Shown here: in pieces, positions 53,181 through 63,122 of the stretch
How positions within the stretch are numbered: the first letter of the stretch is position 1
Layout of the letters: the number at the start of each line of letters is the position of its first letter
NCBI GenBank assembly: GCA_028284775.1
Contig: JANQRB010000006.1
Span: 20,533-84,532, forward strand
Length of the DNA: 64,000 nt
Direction of reading: 5' to 3'
DNA from: Candidatus Kapaibacterium sp.
GTDB lineage: Bacteria; Bacteroidota; Ignavibacteria; Kapaibacteriales; UBA7675
Program-made: the position numbers and the translations under genes
The notes under the pieces: generated by a model
What the model was told of the DNA's origin: nothing
Seen by the model: the letters and a program-made list of their open reading frames with translations, nothing else
Databases searched by the model: none

Positions 53181-53425
53181 CGATCTCGCTTGAAATTGTG
53201 CAACAAAGCTCGCTGAAGTCAGGGCTGTCGCGTCCTTTAAGCAACAGTATGCAGCGACCTTCGGATTTTCGGAGACAGCAGTGACGTCTGGCACGCCTTC
53301 GCATTGCCGACCGCCTGAAGCCTTCACGTCTTTTTCTTGAAAATTCAGGCTGCCGACGCTTTATCTTAGCGCTTTTGTTTTTCTGATCAATCATGCACAG
53401 ACAGCAATTTCGGAGGACAAGCACA

Positions 53426-54733
53426 ATGTCGTACGATGCGGGGGCGGGATTCCTCAAGCGTAGTTTCATTCCGGCGATCCTTGCCGCCTGGCTTCTGGGC
53501 GTTTCGTGTAATCCTGCCGAAACCAAGCTGCGAATTAGGCTGGCGCCGGACATTGTCGCTTTCATCGAGGAGTCGGTGCCGAATGAGCTGAGAGATGAAG
53601 TGTTTTTGGAAGTAATGGCAAAGACGCGGCAGGATGTCCTGACGACTAATGGCGATGCGGTCGAAATTTTCGCCGCCAATTTCCGGACCATTGCCCGGCC
53701 TCACTATCGTGAATTGCTTCAATACTTTGATTTCAGGGAGCTGGAGCTGCGAAGCGACGCCGATGTAATTCAGCGCCTGCGCGACGAGGCTGGCGCGGCA
53801 GTCGACAGTGTGATACAGGTGCTCGGGCGGCGGGTGAGTGAATACCATGCCGTAGAGACTGTTGTTGTTGAGCAATCCACCGATCGTATCGTGCTGGAGA
53901 TTCCCGGCATCGAGGACTCGGGCGAGCTGCGGACTCTTTTGCAAAGCAGGGGGCAACTGAGCTTCCACCAGGTGCGCGGCAATGTGGATATTGTCTCGGC
54001 TTTCGCGGCGATCGATGCCTATCTGCGTGCTGATGACCCGGGCTCTGAACATCTGGTTCCCGGCGCGGGATCTCGTGATGTGAACATTGACTCTGATGCC
54101 CGGACCGCTACGGCTGAGGCCGGCCACAAGACAGACCATGCCTTTACCTCATTGTTTGTCACGACCCTGCAGGAGGACGGCCGGCAGTTTAATTATGCAG
54201 CGTCCGAATTTCCCGATGCCGAGTAATTGTTCCGTATCCCCGAAAACAATGTCAACGACTTTGAGAGCCTGATTGCCCGGCCCGGCATACGTAGCCTGAT
54301 TCCGCATCAGTTTTGCCTGCGCCTGAGATCGACTCCCATTCACTACGGTGAAAATCTTTCCGGACCGCGATGCTTTGATTTTTGGAATCTTCTGCGTGAG
54401 CCTGTTATGACCGGCGATGTTATCGTCGATTTTTATCCCGAATCTGAGCGTAATGACATTCCGACTTTGCAGATGGAAATGACTGCCGAAGGGGCGGACC
54501 GCTGGTCGCTCATCACCGGCGCGAGCGTCGGTAAACGAATTGCGATCGTGATTGACAAGCGTGTTTTCGCAGCACCCAAGGTGATGCAGCGGATTACGAA
54601 TGGAAGGGCGAGCATTAGCGGCTTTCGCGACATCGGCGCCTGCCGGATCATGGCGATGATTTTTAAGGCCGGCCCTCTGCAACTACCCGTCGAAGTTGTC
54701 GATGCCGAGCTTGTCGCACCGCCGATACGCTAA
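53426..54733 (+). pseudogene. SecD-like exported protein, interrupted by one in-frame stop
   Basis: The frame starts at 53426 (GGAGGACAAGCACA before the ATG) and encodes a signal with lipoprotein-like end LLGVSC. It then follows SecD of the next gene closely: DEVFLEVMAKTRQDVL, EIFAANFRTIARPH, IVLEIPGIEDSGELRTLLQS, VDIVSAFA and AFTSLFVTTLQEDGRQ. At 54224-54226 a TAA replaces the tyrosine codon of FPDVEYIFRIPE; the frame then continues open for 168 codons (LFRIPENNVNDFESLIARPG, GDVIVDFYPE, RIAIVIDKRVFAAPKV) and ends before the membrane helices. The GLDLEGG motif of SecD is missing. Either a decayed paralogue of the SecD periplasmic part or a readthrough gene. Confidence 0.8.
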
Positions 54734-54744
54734 CACTCTTTGTC

Positions 54745-54762
54745 CTTAACAGTGCTGTTAAG
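54745..54762. repeat. Palindrome CTTAACAG-TG-CTGTTAAG
   Basis: Perfect eight-base arms with a two-base centre, 12 bases past the stop of the SecD paralogue. No T-run follows, so it is more likely an operator or hairpin than an intrinsic terminator. Confidence 0.45.
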
Positions 54763-55003
54763 ACGCTGAATTCGGCAAGAATGGCGCATCGAAGGCAAGC
54801 GTGTTTCGGAATCGGAATCAGATTCCAAATCGTCCGCCTTTTTTGCGGTCGAGACGGATCGCGGCAGTGCAACAATCACCGGCGAGAATCGTCCTCACGG
54901 CTTTGAAATTCAGTGCTCGCAGGACGTCTGGATTTGTACAGGCAACACCGTAGGGATTTGAACGGCCAGGCAAACGACCCCTCAGGCTGAAGCGGCGATT
55001 CTT

Positions 55004-55032
55004 TTGGCATTTTCGCAGGCTTCCGCTATATT
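55004..55032 (+). promoter_or_regulatory. Promoter of secD-secF
   Basis: TTGGCA (55004-55009) and TATATT (55027-55032) with a 17-base spacer, 62 bases before the secD start. Both boxes are near the sigma70 consensus. Confidence 0.65.
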
Positions 55033-55094
55033 GCGATTCTGTCTTATTTCAATTGTAAAACCATCAGTGCTTTTAATTCAAGGGAGTAACACCG

Positions 55095-57227
55095 TTGAAA
55101 CAGGGTCAATTAGGTAAGTACCTGCTTTTGATTCTGCCCCTGGTTATCGCGGTCTGGACGCTGTATCCGACCTATTTCGCCCGCTCGCTGAAGAGCGACA
55201 GAAATGCAATGTTGGAAACGGTTTCGGATTCAGTCGAGAGGGCTCAGAAACTGCAGACCTGGAATGAAACCAATGGAGAAGACTACCAGGACTATAAACA
55301 AAAAGCTATCAAGTTCGGCCTGGATCTCGAGGGCGGCATGTACGTGACCATGGCGGTGGATCTCGTCAAGCTCATCGAGGAAACGGCGCAGAATGATGCC
55401 AAAGATGAAGTTTTCCTGGAAGTAATGGAAAAAACAAAAGCCGAAGCTTTGGCGACGCAGGACGACGCTATTGATATATTCGTCAAAAACTTTCGCGAGA
55501 TCGCCGTACCGCAGAAGCGCGACTTCTTCGACTATTTCGATCTCGGCGATCTGGAGCTGACGAATGAAGAAGATATCGTCGACAAACTCCGTGAAAACTC
55601 CGTCGATGCCGTCGATCAGGCGATGCAGGTACTCAGCCAGCGTATCAACAAATACAAGGTGAGCGAGCCGAACATCTCCAAGCAGGGCAATGATCGGATT
55701 GTGCTGGAGATACCTGGCGTCACGAATGAGTCGGAAGTTCGCGATCTGCTGCAGACCACTGCGCGGCTGAATTTCCATCTGGTGCGTAACAACTCGGAGA
55801 TCGTCTCCGCCTTTGCGGAAGTCGATGATTATCTGAAAGCCGAACGTGAACGCAAAGAGAACGGCGGCAGCGCCGCAATCGAAGAGCCGCCTGTCGCCGC
55901 CGATACCGTGGCCGTCAACGCCGATGAAGAGCCTGTCGTCGCGGGGGAGGTCGGCGAAAGCACGGATACCACTGCCCGGACTGATGATTCGCTGCAGCTT
56001 GCCGAGACCGATACTGTGACCGCTGCAGAGGAGGATACGACCAATGAAGATCCTTATGCCGGACTCAGTACGGAAGAGGCGGAAGCCAAATTTCAGAAAG
56101 AACACCCCTTCACGTCGCTGTTTGCAACGACACTGGCTTCGAATGGCCAGCAAATCAACTACGACGCGCCCAGCTTTCCCGATGTCGAGTACATCTTTCG
56201 CATTCCGGAAGACAAAATCGATGAATTCGAGGCATTGATGGCGCGACCCGACATTCGGGGCATGATTCCCAGTAAATTCCTGATCAGCATCGAAGCGAAT
56301 CCCAACCAATACATTACCGACCCTTCCGGACGGGAATGGTTCGACTTTTGGAGTCTCGAAGCCGAAGCTTCGCTGACGGGCGATGTGATTGTTGACGCGG
56401 GTCCCAATTTCGATCCGACGACCAATTCGCCGATCGTGCAGATGACTATGAACTCCGAGGGTTCGGATCGCTGGGCGGCTATCACCGGCGCGAACGTTAA
56501 AAAACGCATCGCGATCGTTCTGGACAATCGCGTGTATTCGGCACCGGTGGTGCAGCAGCGGATTACCGGAGGACAGTCGCAGATAACCGGCAGCAAAGAC
56601 ATTAAGGAAGCACGCATCTTAGCCATTGTGTTGAAAGCCGGCGCTCTGAAAGCACCGGTCGAAATTATCGAAGAGAGAATCGTCGGACCGTCACTCGGCG
56701 AAGATTCGATCAAAAACGGCGTGCAGGCCAGTGTGGCCGCTTTTCTGCTGGTGCTTCTGTTTATGGCCATTTATTATGCCGCGAGCGGCATGGTCGCCGA
56801 CCTGGCAGTCTTTTTCAACGTCGGCCTGATTCTGACCTTGCTGGCGGCCTTCGGCGGAACCTTGACCCTTCCCGGTATTGCGGGGTTGATCCTGACAATC
56901 GGTATGGCCGTGGATGCCAATATCCTGATATTCGAGCGGGTACGTGAAGAATTGTCGCTGGGGCGCTCGCTGCGCTCGGCGATTGACGAAGGCTATGGCA
57001 AGGCCCTGAGCGCCATCCTCGATTCGAACATCACGACCTTTATCACCGGCGTTATCCTATTCTATTTCGGCTCCGGGCCGATCCAGGGCTTCGCGGTAAC
57101 GCTGATGATTGGTATCATCATGACACTGTTCACGGCAATTATGGTAACGCGCGCGATCATTGAACTATACCTGTCACGCGGCGCTACCGGATTCAATTTC
57201 GGTCAACCTAAACACGCTGCGGCGTAA
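55095..57227 (+). CDS. secD: Protein translocase subunit SecD
   Basis: A 710-residue inner-membrane protein that uses proton motive force to complete export through SecYEG. The TTG start follows AAGGGAG. The first membrane helix is at about 8-25, GLDLEGGMYVTM at about 75, and a large periplasmic domain extends to about 530 with two P1-type repeats. Within it lies an acidic, Thr/Glu/Ala-rich insertion (about 250-320) not in shorter SecD proteins. Five C-terminal helices include the conserved IGMAVDANILIFERVREEL segment. It is followed 23 bases later by secF. Confidence 0.94.
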   Translation: MKQGQLGKYLLLILPLVIAVWTLYPTYFARSLKSDRNAMLETVSDSVERAQKLQTWNETNGEDYQDYKQKAIKFGLDLEGGMYVTMAVDLVKLIEETAQNDAKDEVFLEVMEKTKAEALATQDDAIDIFVKNFREIAVPQKRDFFDYFDLGDLELTNEEDIVDKLRENSVDAVDQAMQVLSQRINKYKVSEPNISKQGNDRIVLEIPGVTNESEVRDLLQTTARLNFHLVRNNSEIVSAFAEVDDYLKAERERKENGGSAAIEEPPVAADTVAVNADEEPVVAGEVGESTDTTARTDDSLQLAETDTVTAAEEDTTNEDPYAGLSTEEAEAKFQKEHPFTSLFATTLASNGQQINYDAPSFPDVEYIFRIPEDKIDEFEALMARPDIRGMIPSKFLISIEANPNQYITDPSGREWFDFWSLEAEASLTGDVIVDAGPNFDPTTNSPIVQMTMNSEGSDRWAAITGANVKKRIAIVLDNRVYSAPVVQQRITGGQSQITGSKDIKEARILAIVLKAGALKAPVEIIEERIVGPSLGEDSIKNGVQASVAAFLLVLLFMAIYYAASGMVADLAVFFNVGLILTLLAAFGGTLTLPGIAGLILTIGMAVDANILIFERVREELSLGRSLRSAIDEGYGKALSAILDSNITTFITGVILFYFGSGPIQGFAVTLMIGIIMTLFTAIMVTRAIIELYLSRGATGFNFGQPKHAAA

Positions 57228-57250
57228 GCGATCATTGGAGTCTGAAGAGA

Positions 57251-58243
57251 ATGGAATTTTTTCGCAATACAAAAATCGACTTCCTTAGTAAACGCAAGAC
57301 ATTCTTCTTTGTGTCTTTTGTTATGGTTGTCGGTGGAATGATTGCCGCCTTGCTGGCCGGCATCGACTATGGAATCGATTTTACCGGTGGAACGGAAATC
57401 GCCGTCAAATACAAGGAGGGCAGCGCCGATACCGAATCGATCCGGAAAACGCTGCAGGACGCCGGCATTTCACGCTTCGAGCTCAAGTCCTACGGAGCGC
57501 CGAATGAATTCTTGATTCGTGCTCAGGATGACGTAGCGACAGCCGGCACCGCCGCCGTTTCGGATAATGTGTTGAAGTCGCTGCGTGCAGCCTATCCCGG
57601 AGCCGACAAGAGCGATGTGGAATTGCTTAAGGTCGATACGATCGGTCCGAAGGTCGGGAAGGAATTGGCGACCAATGCAGTCATCGCTATCATTTTGTCG
57701 ATTATCGCGATTCTCATCTACGTCGCCTTCCGCTTCGAATTTGTCTATGGACTTGGCGCTGTGGTAGCTTTGCTGCACGACGTAGTGGTTGCCTTTGCCA
57801 TTACCGTACTCTTCAACAAAGCAGGTCTGATCAACCTTGAAGTCAACCAGGCCCTGATCGCCGCCTTTCTGACGGTGCTGGGTTTCTCGATCAACAATAC
57901 GGTGATCATTTTCGACCGTATTCGCGAGAATCTCGAGAACTATAAAAATATGTCCTTCGTGCCGCTGGTTAACAAGAGCATCAACGATACACTTGCTCGA
58001 ACCGTTAACACTTTCCTCACGACGGCCCTGGCTCTCATGACGATTGTGTTATTCGGCGGCGAGGTACTGCAAGGCTTTGCCTTTACGATGCTGATCGGCT
58101 TCATCGCCGGTACCTACTCATCGATCTATATTTCCAGCAGCTTCGTTGTCTGGTTTATGGAAAATGTGCGGAAGGTGGATGTGTACGGAAAGCTGGATCG
58201 CCCCAAGGGCGCTAAGGTTAAAGTCGCCAGCAGCAGCGTGTAA
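57251..58243 (+). CDS. secF: Protein translocase subunit SecF
   Basis: A 330-residue partner of SecD with six membrane helices. It begins with the conserved KRKTFFFVSFV helix and GIDFTGGTEI (near 42-52), then the periplasmic P1-like domain to about 135, and IGPKVGKELATNAVIAII starting the helix bundle. TVIIFDRIRENLENYK is the conserved cytoplasmic end motif. Co-transcribed with secD. Confidence 0.94.
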   Translation: MEFFRNTKIDFLSKRKTFFFVSFVMVVGGMIAALLAGIDYGIDFTGGTEIAVKYKEGSADTESIRKTLQDAGISRFELKSYGAPNEFLIRAQDDVATAGTAAVSDNVLKSLRAAYPGADKSDVELLKVDTIGPKVGKELATNAVIAIILSIIAILIYVAFRFEFVYGLGAVVALLHDVVVAFAITVLFNKAGLINLEVNQALIAAFLTVLGFSINNTVIIFDRIRENLENYKNMSFVPLVNKSINDTLARTVNTFLTTALALMTIVLFGGEVLQGFAFTMLIGFIAGTYSSIYISSSFVVWFMENVRKVDVYGKLDRPKGAKVKVASSSV

Positions 58244-58282
58244 ACGGGAGTCATTCGCAACTAAACGCATAGGTAGCGCCTC

Positions 58283-59975
<1,693 letters not shown>

Positions 59976-60249
59976 GCTGCCGAGAGCAGTGTTAATCAGT
60001 ATCTGTGAATGTCGGATGCCGTGATTGCTGGATCCGGGGTCGAGGATGGTGATTAAAGGGCCGGCAGAGAGCTGATGATCCCGCTGCGTATCACAGACCG
60101 CCGCAAAGACTTGGAGCTGTTAAAACCTGTCATACTCTCGCTCGCCCCGAAGCGGCGATTTGGCCGGGCAGCGCTTCAGTTCGTTCTCTTTGTGGGCTTT
60201 GAATTTTGTTACGGATGCACTGGCCGGGCCGTCACGAGGAGCTCCCCAC

Positions 60250-61416
60250 CTATTCGCCGATCACATTCCGCGCGATAACGAGCTTCTGAATCTCGCTGGT
60301 GCCTTCACCGATCGTTAAGAGCTTGGCATCGCGATAGAGCTTTTCCACCGGGTAATCTTTTGTATAGCCGTAGCCGCCGTGAATCTGTACGGCTTCCTCG
60401 GCGCAGCGTACCGCCACTTCGCTGGCAAAGAGTTTGGCCTGAGAGGCCGCCAGGTTGATATCCATTCCATTGTCTTTCATCCAGGCCGCACGGAAGGTGA
60501 GCGCACGCGCCGCTTCGATATCCGTGGCCATCCGCGCAATCTTGAACTGGATGCCCTGCAGATAGGAAAGCGGTCTGCCGAATTGTTCGCGTTCTTTAGC
60601 GTACTTCAGGCTGTGCGCCAAGGCTGCTTCCGCCAGCCCGAGGCTGAGCGCGGCAATCGAGATGCGGCCGCCGTCAAGTATCTGCAGCGCCTGGATAAAT
60701 CCCTCGCCCTCCGTGCCGATCAGGTTGGCCGCCGGAACGCGAACATTGTCAAGCAGCAGACTTGATGTGTCGCTGGAACGCATTCCCAGCTTATTTTCTT
60801 TCTTAGACGCTGTAAATCCTTCCATCGATTTATCGACGGCGAAGGCCGATATGCCGCGCTTGCCGGCGTCTTTATCTGTGATAGCCATAACCACGGTCGT
60901 ATTGCCGACCGTACCGTGCGTAATGAAGTTTTTGGATCCGTTCAATATGTAGTGATCGCCTTCGCGGCGGGCGGTGGTAATCATTCCACCCGCATCGGAG
61001 CCCGAACCGGGTTCGGTCAGGCCCCAGGCCGCGAGATCTTTGCCCGTTGCCAGATCCGGAATATACTTACGCTGCAATTCTTCACTGCCAAAACGCAGGA
61101 TATGATTCGTGCCGAGACCGTTGTGAGCGGCGACACTGAGCGCGATGGACGGACAGCCCTTGGCCAGCTCTTCTACGATCAATGCGTACTCGGTATAGCC
61201 CATGCCGGCGCCCTCGAGTTCGGTCGGCACCAGGATGCCGAGCAAGCCCAGCTCACCCATTTTATAAAAAAGCTCTCGGGGAAACTCCTGTGATTCATCG
61301 TATTGCAGCGCTATCGGAACAATCTCGTTCGCGGTGAAATCCTCTGCCATAGCGCGAATAGCAACTTGCTCTTCCGTCAGGGTAAAATCTATTGCTGCCG
61401 ACAATTCTTCAACCAT
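60250..61416 (-). CDS. Acyl-CoA dehydrogenase
   Basis: A 388-residue FAD enzyme for alpha-beta dehydrogenation of acyl-CoA. FAD- and substrate-binding motifs are AAWGLTEPGSGSDAGGM, ITHGTVGNTTVV, and the C-terminal QIHGGYGYTKDYPVEKLYRDAKLLTIGEGTSEIQ, where the glutamate of GEGTSEI is the catalytic base. It converges on purA. Chain-length preference unknown; the sequence is closest to short/branched-chain enzymes in general appearance. Confidence 0.9.
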   Translation of the reverse strand: MVEELSAAIDFTLTEEQVAIRAMAEDFTANEIVPIALQYDESQEFPRELFYKMGELGLLGILVPTELEGAGMGYTEYALIVEELAKGCPSIALSVAAHNGLGTNHILRFGSEELQRKYIPDLATGKDLAAWGLTEPGSGSDAGGMITTARREGDHYILNGSKNFITHGTVGNTTVVMAITDKDAGKRGISAFAVDKSMEGFTASKKENKLGMRSSDTSSLLLDNVRVPAANLIGTEGEGFIQALQILDGGRISIAALSLGLAEAALAHSLKYAKEREQFGRPLSYLQGIQFKIARMATDIEAARALTFRAAWMKDNGMDINLAASQAKLFASEVAVRCAEEAVQIHGGYGYTKDYPVEKLYRDAKLLTIGEGTSEIQKLVIARNVIGE

Positions 61417-61665
61417 ATCATGTCCAATATTGAATGTAGAAGTATAAGTAGGATTGGCGGATTACCGTCCGCGCGCGTATCCATTACATCGATGCCGATC
61501 CTACCCCCTGGTACCGGCATTCCGCATTAAGGCGCAGACTTACCCCTGAATATTGTAATTTTCTCCGAATGGCGGGCTTTGCAACTAAGCCGCGGCTGCA
61601 ATCAGCGTAGCTAAAAATATCCATTTAGCTAAAAACTCGCAACGCCGGACTGTTTCGCGAAACTC

Positions 61666-61695
61666 TTGACCACATGATTCGTTCCGTGGTACATT
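61666..61695 (+). promoter_or_regulatory. Promoter of the small membrane-protein gene
   Basis: TTGACC (61666-61671) and TACATT (61690-61695) are separated by 18 bases, 65 bases before the start codon. The -35 box is close to consensus. Confidence 0.55.
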
Positions 61696-61759
61696 GATTC
61701 AGCAATTCAGGCATCGAAACAATAAAACTGCATCTCTTAACAGTATCGAGGGACAAACG

Positions 61760-61948
61760 ATGAGCTTAGTAAAAACAATTCTGATCACGGTCGCAGCTCT
61801 CGTGGTCGCATTTTTCGCTGTCAAGATTACCCTCTTTATATGGAGCCTTGTGTCCAGTCTTATCTTGAAGCTTCTCATTGTCGCCGCAATTGGTATCCCG
61901 GTCTTCCTGATTGTCCGCAACAAAATTGCCGGCAGACTTACCAACTAA
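61760..61948 (+). CDS. Small two-helix membrane protein, unknown function
   Basis: A 62-residue protein starting MSLVKTILITVAALVV, with GAGGGAC before the ATG. Two hydrophobic helices (about 5-25 and 32-53) are joined by a short loop, and the tail NKIAGRLTN is basic. It has its own promoter and terminator, so it is a single-gene transcript. I do not recognise a family. Such miniproteins often modulate membrane complexes, but nothing here says which. Confidence 0.7.
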   Translation: MSLVKTILITVAALVVAFFAVKITLFIWSLVSSLILKLLIVAAIGIPVFLIVRNKIAGRLTN

Positions 61949-61973
61949 GTTCGGGACATAGCAAATTTCAAGG

Positions 61974-62004
61974 AGGTTTTCCACGTTTGTGGAAAACCTT
62001 TTTT
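61974..62004 (+). terminator. Strong terminator after the small membrane-protein gene
   Basis: Perfect 11-base-pair stem AGGTTTTCCAC/GTGGAAAACCT (61974-61984 and 61989-61999) with a four-base loop, followed by a six-base T-run. Confidence 0.9.
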
Positions 62005-62098
62005 GTTAATAACTCTTTGTCCGATGCCTGCTTTTGCGCTGAAAAAGGGGGTGAGCAAGGAAAATACTGTTTATCCACCCTTGATGTGGAAAACGCTG

Positions 62099-62872
62099 TT
62101 AAAAACTACCGCTGTATTCGATTGTGAGCGTGCGCGTCGGATTGCTTGCATCGCGAAAATGACTCAATATATCTCGTACCTGAAACTCCAGCGTGAATCC
62201 CTTGCCCAGAGCGCAGCGGGCGGAAGCGTTCAGCAAACCGCGGTGATCAAGCATTTCCCGGTAATTGTCGAAAAAGGTCGCGTTGTATTCGGCAGCCAGT
62301 GAAAAGATTGCTCCAATCGACTTGTTCAGGCCCAGATAGAGATTCGCGGTTCTGTCATCGGGACTGGGCTCGAAAGAATAATTGACGCCGGCGTGCAGAT
62401 CCAGCCTGCCCAGCATCTCGAAGCTCTTGCTCAGGGCGGCATAGATCCCCGGCGACTGCGTCGCAAATCGTTCGCTATCGCTGTCGTATTTGCCGCGACC
62501 CTGCGAGCTGAAACCCAGGAGCAGGGCCGGCAGGCTTTGCGTTTCGTTAAGAATGCGATATCGCGCATGCAGCCCTGGCGCTTTCTGCCATTCGATGGCG
62601 CCATTGCCGATCAGCCCCGTTCCCCCGAAGGCAATGCCGACGTTAAAGTCCTGAAAGGGCGCAAGGCTCCATTCGATCATCAGACCGCCTTCCGGAAAGA
62701 TATGGGTGCTGATCGCATGATGGAGTTTCGGCAATACGCCGGCGGTCGGCAGATCAACGATAAAACGCGTTTCGAGCGTGGCGCCTTCGCCCGCGCTGCT
62801 CTGCGCGGACAGACAAGAGGCGTAAAGGCCGGCTATCAGCAGCAGGCCTGTATACCTTAGTGACAGGTGCAT
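62099..62872 (-). CDS. Putative outer-membrane beta-barrel protein
   Basis: A 257-residue exported protein. The start MHLSLRYTGLLLIAGLYASC follows AAGGAGGAAGAG, and the signal ends near LSAQS. The mature part has repeated amphipathic strand pattern (FNVGIAFGGTGLIGNG, YAALSKSFEMLGRLDLHAGVNYSF, YLGLNKSIGAIFSLAAEYNATF) and ends in LTIEYSGSF, the terminal aromatic residue expected for barrel assembly. No family recognised. It diverges from the acyl-CoA dehydrogenase at the right edge. Confidence 0.7.
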   Translation of the reverse strand: MHLSLRYTGLLLIAGLYASCLSAQSSAGEGATLETRFIVDLPTAGVLPKLHHAISTHIFPEGGLMIEWSLAPFQDFNVGIAFGGTGLIGNGAIEWQKAPGLHARYRILNETQSLPALLLGFSSQGRGKYDSDSERFATQSPGIYAALSKSFEMLGRLDLHAGVNYSFEPSPDDRTANLYLGLNKSIGAIFSLAAEYNATFFDNYREMLDHRGLLNASARCALGKGFTLEFQVRDILSHFRDASNPTRTLTIEYSGSF

Positions 62873-63122
62873 CTCTTCCTCCTTGCAATAGTCAAGTGCA
62901 ATCCGCTGTGCAAAGCCGGTGCACGACAGGTTTCCGTTTAACTGTTTGTTGCTGCAAACAACAGAAAACGGGCCTGGCTGTTGGGCCAATATACAGAAAA
63001 ATAGCTTCGCGAAATTATCCGAATTTTTGCATATTGTACGTTTATTTTATTTGAACCAATACCATTATCAGCGTACGATCCGGGTCAGCAATGCTGGCCT
63101 TTTACAATTGATTGGGGAGGCT

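Larger units (their letters stand above)
54734..55094 (+). other. Intergenic region between the SecD paralogue and secD
   Basis: A 361-base region. It contains a perfect 18-base palindrome (54745-54762) and the secD promoter (55004-55032). An open frame without a start codon (about 54768-54961) could be a gene remnant but has no identifiable similarity. Confidence 0.55.

Noticed and set aside
54768..54961. Open frame without start codon after the SecD paralogue
   Set aside because: Might be a gene remnant, but no similarity or start supports it.
55230..56309. Antisense open frame of 359 codons inside secD
   Set aside because: secD is certain on the plus strand and the antisense frame has no recognisable feature.
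60075..60278. Short plus-strand frame between purA and the acyl-CoA dehydrogenase
   Set aside because: Runs into the antisense dehydrogenase gene and has no features.
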